From Curtobacterium flaccumfaciens (lineage in GTDB: Bacteria > Actinomycetota > Actinomycetes > Actinomycetales > Microbacteriaceae), in NCBI GenBank assembly GCA_029689965.1, contig CP121450.1, positions 1,426,001 to 1,490,000 on the forward strand: 64,000 bases of DNA, written 5' to 3'. A program made the position numbers and the translations under genes. The notes under the pieces are model-generated. The model was given only the letters and a program-made list of their open reading frames with translations, ran no database searches and was not told where the DNA came from. Positions within the stretch are counted from its first letter, which is position 1. Every line of letters starts with the position of its first letter. This document shows, one piece after another, positions 48,836-57,424 of this stretch.

Positions 48836-49670
48836 ATGACCCAGCTCAGTTGGGAGCTCTCCGGTTTCGGTGATGAGATCGACGCCGACCCGGCGATCCA
48901 GGTGGCGGTCCTCCAAGCGCTGGGGGCCAGCGCCATCGAGGTCCGCAGCGCGTGGGGGTGAACGTCGTCGACCTCGACGAGGACCAGCTCGCCGGCCTCC
49001 ACCGCCTGTTCGAGGAGCGCGGGCAGACCGTGTCCGCCATCGCCTCGCCGATCGGCAAGGTGCCCGTCGACGAGCCCGTCGAGCACGAGGTCGGACGGCT
49101 CGGCCGGGCGATCGCCGCCGCACACGCGCTCGGCACCACCAACATCCGCATCTTCTCGTTCTACTTCGAGGGCCGGCAGCCCCAGGACGTCCGCGACGAC
49201 GTGCTCGTCCGGATGCGCGCCCTGGCCGACCTGGCCGAGCGCGAGGGCGTCACGCTGCTGCACGAGAACGAGAAGGACATCTACGGCGACGTCCCCTCGC
49301 GCGTGCTCGACATCGTCGAGAGCGTCGGGTCCTCCGCGCTCCGGCTCGCCTGGGACAACGCGAACTACGTGCAGTGCGGCGTCAAGCCGTTCAGCGACGG
49401 CTGGGCGCAGCTCGCCCCTACGTCGACTATCTGCAGGTCAAGGACGCGCTCGCCGCCGACTCCTCCGTCGTCCCGGCGGGCGAGGGTGACGGTGAGCTCG
49501 TGGAGACGCTCACCGCGCTCCGTGACGCCGGGTACTCCGGCTACGCCTCCCTCGAGCCGCACCTCAGCGACTTCACCCACCTCGGCGGGTTCTCCGGCCC
49601 CGCGGCGTTCGGCCGCGCCGGCCGCGCCCTCCGGAAGCTCACCGACCAGATCGGAGTCACCCTGCGATGA
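48836..49670 (+). CDS. Sugar phosphate isomerase/epimerase family protein
   Basis: TIM-barrel protein of about 278 residues. Start MTQLSWELSGFGDEIDAD; landmarks GTTNIRIFSFYF, LLHENEKDIYGD (Glu, metal), LAWDNANYVQCG (Asp) and YLQVKDAL (Lys in place of the usual His pair), then SLEPHLSDF (Glu). Two frame breaks, near 48957 and 49420. Resembles the hydroxypyruvate-isomerase-like group found beside Gfo/Idh genes. Coupled to the next gene (ATGA). Substrate unknown, probably a keto-sugar acid. Confidence 0.82.
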
Positions 49671-50882
49671 CCATCCCCAACGAAGTCAGCCCGCTCCGCC
49701 TGGCGGTCGTCGGCGCCGGAGTCATCGGACGCCACCACGCCAAGGTCGCCGTCCACCACCCCGACCTGCAGGTCGTCGCGCTCGTCGACGCGATCCCCGC
49801 CGCCGCCACGAGTGCCGCCGACGAGATCGAGGCGATGGGCGTCGCGCGCCCGATCACCACCGAGACCATCGAACAGGCCATCGCCGAGACGGACATCGAC
49901 GTCGTGGCGATCTGCTCGCCCTCCGGCATGCACGTGCAACTGGCCGAGGCGGCGCTCGCCGCGGGCAAGCACGTCGTGATCGAGAAGCCGCTCGACACCA
50001 CGATGCCGCGGGCGCGGGAGATCGCCCGCCTGGCGGCCGAGGCACGCGACCGCGGACTGGTGACGAGTGTCATCAGCCAGCACCGCTTCGACCCGGCGTC
50101 GGTCGTCGTGGCCGAGGCGGCGCACGGCGGCGGCTTCGGCACCGTCACCTCGGGTGTCGCGAGCGTCGCCTGGTACCGCTCGCAGGGCTACTACGACTCC
50201 GGGGACTGGCGCGGCACCTGGGACCTCGACGGCGGCGGCGCGGTGATGAACCAGGGCGTGCACACCGTCGACCTGCTGGTGTGGACGCTCGGGCGACCGG
50301 TCGAGATCTCCGCCCAGGTCGGTCTGCTCGCGCACGACCGGATCGAGGTCGAGGACACCGCGGTGGCCACCGTGCGGTTCTCAACGGCGCCCTCGGCGTC
50401 ATCCACTGCACGACCGCCGCGTACCCGGGGCTCTCCGCCCGCTACGCCGTCTACGGCACGCACGGTTCCGCGATCGTCGACGACGACCGGCTGTCGTACT
50501 TCCACATCGCCCCCGACTCGGCGACGCTCGAGTCGGCGTCGACCACGGCGAACGCCACCGCGGTCGCGGACGCCGTCGACCAGAAGGCCGACGTCGTCCC
50601 GCCGGAGCACGTCGTCGGCGGCCCGGCCGAGGCGGAGCACTTCGCTGCTGGACACGGTCGGCAGTACACGGACATCGTGGCCGCGATCCGCGACGGCCGC
50701 GAGCCCGGCGTCACCGTCGACGCGGCGCTCGTGTCGCTCGCCACCGTCCGCGGGCTCTACGTCAGCGCGACCCTGGGCAGCCCGTCCGCATCGACGACGT
50801 GATCGACGGCAAGTACGACGACGTCGTGCCGGTCGTCGCCCCCGCGGCCGCCGATCCCGCCACCGAAGGAGCAGTCCGATGA
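49667..50882 (+). CDS. Gfo/Idh/MocA-family oxidoreductase
   Basis: About 405 residues. Rossmann motif VVGAGVIGRHHAKVAVHHP, EKP motif VIEKPLDTTMPRAREIA, and WRGTWDLDGGGAVMNQGVHT of the substrate domain, a pattern seen in UDP-GlcNAcA 3-oxidase-like and related subfamilies. Frame breaks near 50382 and 50776 (CTGGGGCAGCCC expected, one G missing); the repaired C-terminus ends DPATEGAVR at 50882, overlapping the next ATG by four bases. Lies between two epimerase genes in the uronate operon. Confidence 0.85.
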
Positions 50883-51765
50883 AGTTCTCCGTGTTCACCG
50901 CCTCCACACCCGACTGGACCCGTCGCAGGCGGCGGACACCCTCGCCGCGCAGGGCTGGGACGGCATCGAGTGGCGCATCGTCGACGACCGCCCGGCGGAC
51001 GGTGCCGAGGTGCCGGCGGGCCGGTCGTTCTGGTCGGGCAACAGGTCCACCTGGCAGTTCACCGGCATCGCGGACCAGGTCGGCGAGATCGCCCGCACCA
51101 CCGACGGCGCCGGGCTCGAGTACTCCGGCATCGGCGGCTACCAGCAGGCGTCGGACCACGAGGGCGTCGAGACGATGCTCCGCGTCACCTCGGAGCTCGG
51201 AGCTCGGCAGGTCCGGGTCACGATGCCGATGTACCGGTCGGAGAAGGAGCGCACGGGCGAGACCTACCCGCAGATCTTCGACCGCACGCGCGCGGACCTC
51301 GAGTGGGTCACGTCCCGTGCGGCCGAGCTCGGCGTCAAGGCGCTCGTCGAGCTCCACCACATGACGATCACCCCCTCGGCTTCGGCGGCGCTGCGGCTCG
51401 TCGACGGCCTCGACCCCGCGCACGTCGGCGTCATCCACGACCTCGGCAACCTGGTCATCGAGGGGCAGGAGGACCACCTGGCGGCGTTCGAGCTCCTCGG
51501 CCCGTACCTCGCGCACGCCCACGTGAAGAACGCCCGCTGGGTGGACACCGGCGACACCCGGGCCGACGGCAGCGCGGTCTGGCGGAACGAGTGGGCGCCG
51601 TTGCGCACCGGTCAGGCGTCGGTGTCCGAGTACCTCGACGCGCTGCGGCAGGTCGGGTACGACGGCTGGGTCACCATCGAGGACTTCTCGACCGACCTGC
51701 CGCTCGAGGCCCGCACGGCCGACAACCTCGCGTACCTGCGTTCCCTCGTCCCGGTGTCGGCATGA
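50879..51765 (+). CDS. Sugar phosphate isomerase/epimerase family protein
   Basis: TIM-barrel protein of about 295 residues. One frame break near 50915 (GACTGGACCCCGTCG expected, one C missing) right after MKFSVFTASTPDWT. Landmarks: EYSGIGGYQQASDHEGV, KALVELHHMTITPSAS (Glu), VIHDLGNLVIEG (Asp), HAHVKNARWVDTG (His) and VTIEDFSTDLP (Glu). Four-base overlaps on both sides. The substrate is unknown; its operon suggests a sugar acid. Confidence 0.83.
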
Positions 51766-53044
51766 CCGATCGCCGACCGGGCATCGTGCACCTCGGGGTG
51801 GGTGCGTTCGCGCGCGCCCACCTCGCCTGGTACACGCAGCACTCGACGAGGGAGCGGTGGGGATCACCGCGTTCACCGGCCGGTCGCCCGAGGCAGCCGA
51901 TGCACTCGCCGCCCAGGGCTGCCGGTACACGCTGGTCACCCGCGGCGCGTCCGGCGACGCGGCAGAGGTCGTCGACACGATCGTGTCCGCCCACCCGGGC
52001 AGCGACGACGGAGCCTGGAGGCGCGTGGTCGCCTCGCCGGAGACCACGGTGGTCACGCTGACGGTCACCGAGCAGGGCTACCGGTCCGGCTCCGACGTGG
52101 CCGCCCGGCTGGTCGCGGGGCTCGACGCCCGGCGTGCCGCCGGCGGGGGCCGGATCGCGCTCCTGAGCCTCGACAACCTGACGCACAACGGCGAGGTGCT
52201 GCGGGACGCCGTGCTCGGTGCCGTGTCCGACGACGACCTGCGGGCGTGGATCGGCTCGACCGTGTCCTTCCCGAGCTCCATGGTCGACCGGATCACGCCG
52301 GCCACGACCGCAGCGGACGTCGACGGGCTCGCCGACCTGCCTGGAGCGCTGCCGGGGACCGCATCCCGGTCGTGACGGAGCCGTTCGCCGAGTGGGTGCT
52401 CGAGGACGCGTTCGACGGCGTCGACCGACCCGCGTGGGAGTCCGCCGGCGTCCGGATCGTCGACGACGTCACCCCGTACGAGCAGCGGAAGCTGTGGCTC
52501 CTCAACGGCTCGCACTCCCTGCTCGCGTACCTCGGCCTGCTGCTCGGCCACGAGACCGTCGCCCAGGCGATGGACGACCCGGAGTGCCGCACCGCCGTCG
52601 AGCGGCTCTGGGACGAGGCCGCGAGCGAACTGCCCCTGCCCGCCGACGAGGTCGTGGCCGCCCGCGCCGCGCTCGTCGATCGCTTCGCCAACCCGCGCAT
52701 CCGTCACACGCTGCAGCAGATCGCCTCCGGCGGTTCCGAGAAGCTGCCGGTGCGGATCGTCGACGTCGTCCGTCACCGACTCGAGCGCGACCCGGGCGCC
52801 GGCATCGGCCGGGGGCCGCGACCGCGATCGCGGCCTGGTGGCTCCACGTCACGGAACAGCCGGAGCTGGTGGACGACCCCGGCGCCCCGGGCCAGACTCG
52901 GACGTGCACGACGTGCTGCAGGCCATCGCGCCCGATCTCGACACCACCCCCGTGGTCGCTGCGGTCACCGCGGCGGCCGACCGCATCCGGGCGGCTCGCG
53001 ACGCCGCTGCCCGCACGACGACCGACGAAGGAGTCCACGCATGA
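51762..53044 (+). CDS. uxuB: Mannitol dehydrogenase family protein, probable fructuronate reductase
   Basis: About 428 residues, long-chain mannitol dehydrogenase family. [19 protein letters not shown] at the N-terminus (coenzyme fold), [33 protein letters not shown], and the catalytic motif [16 protein letters not shown] (Lys, Asn, His). Four frame breaks (about 51855, 52350, 52815, 52895) make it the most damaged reading in the window, yet all conserved blocks are in order. With UxaC and ManD nearby, reduction of fructuronate to mannonate is the natural role, though other family substrates are possible. Coupled to both neighbours by ATGA overlaps. Confidence 0.85.
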
Positions 53045-54391
53045 CCGACACCACCACGAACCCCGCGGCCCCGGTGCCCGGTGCCGACGACCCGGGGGCC
53101 GCGGGCGACGCGACCGCCGGGCGTCCGGACACGTGGGCGTCGGCCGACCGCGGCCAGCTGATCGACCGGGCCGAGGTGATCGTCACCAGCCCGAACCGGA
53201 ACTTCGTCACGCTGAAGATCACCACCGCCGACGGCGTCACGGGGCTGGGGACGCGACCCTCAACGGTCGCGAGCTCGCCGTCGCCGCCTACCTGTCGGAG
53301 CACGTCGTGCCGCTGCTCGTCGGCCGCGATGCCAGCCGCATCGAGGACGCCTGGCAGTTCCTCTACCGCTCGTCGTACTGGCGTCGCGGCCCGGTCACGA
53401 TGGCCGCGATCGCCGCCGTCGACATGGCGCTCTGGGACATCAAGGGCAAGGTCGCCGGGATGCCCGTCTACCAGCTGCTCGGCGGGGCATCGCGCACCGG
53501 GCTGATGGCGTACGGGCACGCCTCGGGCAAGGAGCTGCCCGAACTGTTCGACTCGATCCGCGAGCACCAGGCCGAGGGGTACCGGTCGATCCGCGTGCAG
53601 ACCGGTGTGCCCGGCCTGGAGAGCATCTACGGCATCGCGTCGAACAAGACGACCGAGGGCAACAGCGGCGTCCGCTACGACTTCGAGCCCGCCCAGCGCG
53701 GAGCGTTCCCCGCCATGGAGGACTGGGACACGCGGTCGTACCTGCGGCACGTGCCGACCGTGTTCGAGGCGGTCCGCAACGAGTTCGGCCCCGAGCTGCC
53801 GCTGCTGCACGACGGCCACCACCGGATGACCCCGCTGCAGGCCGCGAAGCTCGGCAAGTCCCTGGAGCCGTACGACCTGTTCTGGCTCGAGGACTGCACC
53901 CCGGCGGAGAACCAGGAGGCGCTCCGGCTCGTCCGGCAGCACACCACGACGCCGCTCGCGATCGGCGAGGTCTTCAACACGATCTGGGACTTCAAGGACA
54001 TCATCCGCGACCAGCTCATCGACTACGTCCGCGGGGCCGTCACGCACATGGGCGGCATCTCCCCGCTGCGGAAGACGATGGACTACGCCGCGATGTACCA
54101 GATCAAGTCCGGGTTCCACGGGCCGACCGACATCTCCCGGTGGGTCTCGCGGCGCAGATGCACCTCGGGCTCGCGATCCACAACTTCGGCATCCAGGAGT
54201 ACATGCAGCACGGGCCGAAGACGAACCAGGTGTTCCGGCAGACGTTCACCTTCACCGACGGGTACCTGCACCCGGGCGACGAGCCCGGCCTGGGCGTCTC
54301 GCTGGACGTCGACGAGGCGGGCAAGTACCCCTACGAGCAGGCGTACCTGCCGTTCAACCGTCTCGCCGACGGCACCGTCCACGACTGGTAG
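53041..54391 (+). CDS. manD: D-mannonate dehydratase (enolase superfamily, ManD type)
   Basis: About 450 residues. After a 35-residue Ala/Pro-rich extension comes the core from [20 protein letters not shown]. Metal and catalytic motifs: [11 protein letters not shown] (Asp, His), [14 protein letters not shown] (Glu), [11 protein letters not shown] (Glu), [10 protein letters not shown] and [11 protein letters not shown]-like. The closing [11 protein letters not shown] and [12 protein letters not shown] are typical of ManD/RspA. Frame breaks near 53254 and 54145. Converts mannonate to 2-keto-3-deoxygluconate; not every family member is active on mannonate, but the operon supports it. Confidence 0.9.
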
Positions 54392-54411
54392 CCACACGCG
54401 CCGACCGGGGC

Positions 54412-55402
54412 ATGCTGGACGGCATGGGGTTCGCGGACGTGGCGAGGGAACTGCTCCTCGTCGCGCCTGCGGACTTCGTCGCCGAGCGCACCGCGCGGCA
54501 GCGGGCCGTCCGGAAGGAGGACCGAGACCTCGCGTCGGCGGTCGGGCGCTCCGGAAGCCCACCCCGGCGGCCTGGGTCGTCGACCTGCTGGCGAACGAGG
54601 GTGCCCTCGACGAAGCCGTCGACCTCGGGCCGGCGATCCGCGACGCGCAGGCGAGCGCGGACCCGAGCGCGATCCGGGAGCTCCGACGTCGGCGTGCCGG
54701 AGTGGTGGACGCCCTGGCCCAGGCCGGGGCCGACCTCGCGTCGGACGCCGGACACCCGGCGACAGCGGCCGTGCTCGACCAGGTCCGTGCCACCATCGAG
54801 GCCGCGATGGCGGACCCGCGCGCGGGCGCCGCCGTCCGCTCCGGCCTGCTCCTCCGGCCGCTCGAGAGCGCCGGGTTCGACGACGTCGACCTCGACGGCA
54901 CGCTCGCCGATCCCGACGCGGTCCCCGACGCCTGGTCGGGGACCGCGGCGCAGCCGATCCCGATCGAGGAGGGGAGCCGCGCGCGGAAGGCGAGTCGCGC
55001 CTCCAGGCCCGCCGAACCGCGACTGCAGACCGGACGCACGCCGAAGCGCACCCGCCAGCCCTCGCCGGCGCCGGAGGCCGGAGCGACCGACGGACGCACC
55101 AGGAAGCGCTCCCGCGAGTCTTGCCGGAGCCGGAGCTCGACCCCGCCGCCGAACGCCGTGCCGCACGCGAGGCGGAAGCGGAGGCGCGCACGGCGAGCCG
55201 CGCGGCCGACGCGGCGCTCGACGCCGCGGAGAACGACCTCGGGGGCGCCGAGGAACGTCGCGCGGCGCTCGAACGCGACCTCGCCGCCGCCGTCGCGGAC
55301 GTCGAACGGCTCGAACGCGCCCGTGACGACGCGGAAGCCGCGAGCGACCGTGCTCGCGACGCCTTCACCGCAGCACGGAAGGCCCGCCGCGGCCGAGCGT
55401 GA
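54412..55402 (+). CDS. Hypothetical protein with C-terminal coiled coil
   Basis: About 330 residues, no family recognised. The first 170 residues are helical ([40 protein letters not shown]). A low-complexity Arg/Ser/Pro linker of about 50 residues contains a family A repeat (54997-55009). The last 90 residues form a charged coiled coil rich in Ala, Glu and Arg ([20 protein letters not shown]). Frame breaks near 54550 and 55125. Starts at 54412 or 54424. Convergent with the CBS gene, only three bases apart. Confidence 0.65.
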
Positions 55403-55405
55403 CCG

Positions 55406-55819
55406 CTAGAGCGAGATCTGCTCGGTCGTCGTCCCGACGGCGGGCGCGTCCGCTTCCCGGGCGACGTCGGCCAGGCTGATCACCCCGAGCAGCGTCTCGC
55501 CGTCGACGACCGGGAGCCGCCGGACCTGCTTCTCGCCCATGAGGTCCTGGACCTCCTCGAGGGTCGCGGTCGGCGCGACGGTGAACACCTCGTGCCGCAC
55601 ACCGTACTTCTCGATCGGATCGTCGGGCTGCGCACCGGCGGCGATGGCGAACACGACGAGGTCGCGGTCGGTCACCGTGCCGATCAGGCGCTGGTGGTCG
55701 TCGACGACGGGCAGGGCTCCGACGCGGTGCGCCTTGAGGAGCTGGGCGACCTCGACGACCGTCGAGGTGGGGAGGACCGTGAACAGGTCGTCCGACATGA
55801 TGTCGCGGGCAGTGGTCAT
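55406..55819 (-). CDS. CBS-domain-pair protein
   Basis: Intact, 137 residues: two CBS motifs and nothing else. First domain [20 protein letters not shown] onward with [12 protein letters not shown]; second [20 protein letters not shown] with [20 protein letters not shown]. Such stand-alone pairs bind adenine nucleotides and often respond to stress or energy state; partner unknown. Confidence 0.9.
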   Translation of the reverse strand: MTTARDIMSDDLFTVLPTSTVVEVAQLLKAHRVGALPVVDDHQRLIGTVTDRDLVVFAIAAGAQPDDPIEKYGVRHEVFTVAPTATLEEVQDLMGEKQVRRLPVVDGETLLGVISLADVAREADAPAVGTTTEQISL

Positions 55820-55910
55820 GCCCCTCGTGTACTCCCGGTCCGGATTCCGCGACCGCCGTGCGGCCGGACTCGACGCCGAGCACGGTGCGACACGCCCGGG
55901 CCGGTCCTGC

Positions 55911-56083
55911 TAGACTCGGTGACTGACTTCGGCGAGGGTCGCGCGTGCGCGGCCGTGATCGACGCGGTGGGAGACCCGGCCCAGTCCTGGGAGCGTTCCT
56001 CACGCGTGCACGCGTTCGAGTCGCAACACCACAGACCCCCACGATGCCGGCATCCGGTGTCGTCCCCGAGACCAGGAGGCACC
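55911..56083 (+). promoter_or_regulatory. rplY promoter and long 5' leader
   Basis: A likely -10 box TAGACT (55911-55916) with a weak TGCGACA about 18 bases upstream, then roughly 165 untranslated bases before rplY. The leader contains several self-complementary stretches (GGTCGCGCGTGCGCGGCC; ACGCGTGCACGCGT; GATGCCGGCATC). Transcript start and any regulatory role are unproven. The rest of 55820-55910 holds nothing recognisable. Confidence 0.4.
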
Positions 56084-56716
56084 ATGGCCGACCACACCAA
56101 GCTCGCAGCGGAAGTCCGCACCAAGTTCGGCAAGGGCGCTGCCCGGAAGATCCGTGCGAACGACAAGATCCCCGCGGTCGTCTACGGCCACGGCACGGAG
56201 CCGCAGCACATCACCCTCCCGGGGCACGAGACCATGCTGCTCGTCCGCCACGCCAACGCGATCGTCGACCTCGACATCGAGGGTGCGGCGCAGCTCGCCC
56301 TCGTCAAGGACGTCCAGCGCGACCCGGTGCGCCAGGTCATCGAGCACATCGACCTCGTGGTCGTCCGTCGTGGCGAGAAGGTCACGGTCTCCGTGCCCGT
56401 CGTGGTCGAGGGCGAGTCGTTCTCCGGCACCATCCACGTCCAGGACGAGTCGACCCTGTCGCTCCTGGTCGAGGCGACCGACATCCCCGAGCACGTCGTC
56501 GTGGACGTCGAGGGCCTCGAGGACGGCGCCCAGGTCCGTGCCGCCGACATCGAGCTCCCGGCCGGCGCCGAGCTCGAGACCGAGGGCGACACCCTCGTCG
56601 TCTCGATCGTCACCCCGCGCGGCACCGCCGACGACGACGCCGCGGACGAGGCCTCGGCCGAGGCGGGTGCCGAGGCCGGCGCTGAGGGCGGCGCCGAGCC
56701 GACGGACGCCGAGTAA
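56084..56716 (+). CDS. rplY: 50S ribosomal protein L25/general stress protein Ctc
   Basis: Intact, 210 residues, the long (TL5/Ctc) form. N-terminal 5S rRNA-binding domain ([20 protein letters not shown] then [14 protein letters not shown]); C-terminal beta domain ([20 protein letters not shown]); acidic Ala/Glu tail typical of actinobacteria. ATG 56084 with AGGAGG upstream. Followed by pth, the usual order. Confidence 0.95.
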   Translation: MADHTKLAAEVRTKFGKGAARKIRANDKIPAVVYGHGTEPQHITLPGHETMLLVRHANAIVDLDIEGAAQLALVKDVQRDPVRQVIEHIDLVVVRRGEKVTVSVPVVVEGESFSGTIHVQDESTLSLLVEATDIPEHVVVDVEGLEDGAQVRAADIELPAGAELETEGDTLVVSIVTPRGTADDDAADEASAEAGAEAGAEGGAEPTDAE

Positions 56717-56747
56717 TCACTCCCTCGCGGACGTCTGGTCGACGCTG

Positions 56748-57329
56748 ATGGCGGACAACACCCTGATCGTGGTCGGGCTCGGGAACCCCGGGCCCGGCTA
56801 CGCGGGCAACCGTCACAACGTCGGCCAGATGGTCCTCGACGAGCTCGCGGCCCGGATGAGCGCGACGTTCAAGAAGCACAAGACCCCGAACCAGGTCGCC
56901 GAGGGGCGGCTCGTGCCGGGTGGACCGCGGCTGGTGCTCGCCAAGCCGGGTCCTTCATGAACACCTCGGGCGGTCCCGTCACGAGCGTGCTCGGGTTCTA
57001 CAGCGCGACGCCCGAGCAGCTCGTCGTGGTGCACGACGAGCTCGACCTGCCGTTCGACACCGTGCGGCTCAAGGGCAGCGGCGGGCACGGCGGGCACAAC
57101 GGGCTCCGCGACATCATCAAGGCGACCGGGACGAACGAGTTCACCCGGGTGCGGATCGGCATCGGGCGACCCCCGGGCGACAGGACCCGGCCGACTACGT
57201 GCTGCGTGACTTCTCGCCGACCGAGAAGAGACGCTCCCGAACCTGCTGGCGGACGGCGCCGACGCCGTCGAGGCGATCGCCGACCTCGGGCTCCTCGCCG
57301 CCCAGCAGCGCGTGCACGCCCCGTCCTGA
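56748..57329 (+). CDS. pth: Peptidyl-tRNA hydrolase
   Basis: About 194 residues; releases tRNA from prematurely ended peptidyl-tRNAs. Motifs: [20 protein letters not shown] (catalytic His), [33 protein letters not shown] (catalytic Asp) and [20 protein letters not shown]. Three frame breaks, near 56952 (CCGGGGTCCTTC expected), 57190 and 57230 (GAGAAGGAGACG expected). Restoring three bases gives a normal protein ending [10 protein letters not shown]. Because pth is essential, these are very probably sequence errors. Confidence 0.92.
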
Positions 57330-57365
57330 GCCGCACCGTCCTGAGCCGCACCGTCCTGAGCCGCT
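57321..57365. repeat. 15-base tandem repeat, three units
   Basis: CCGTCCTGAGCCGCA at 57321, 57336 and 57351 (the last ends CGCT). The pth stop codon TGA lies inside the first unit, so each unit repeats the end of the gene including its stop. Confidence 0.85.
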
Positions 57366-57411
57366 CCGTTCGCTCGTCGCGCACGACGACAGTGCTGTCG
57401 GTGGTCGCCGG

Positions 57412-57417
57412 TACCAT
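57412..57417 (+). promoter_or_regulatory. Probable leaderless -10 box for mfd
   Basis: TACCAT ends seven bases before the GTG start at 57425 with no ribosome site between. Confidence 0.45.
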
Positions 57418-57424
57418 GTCCTGA

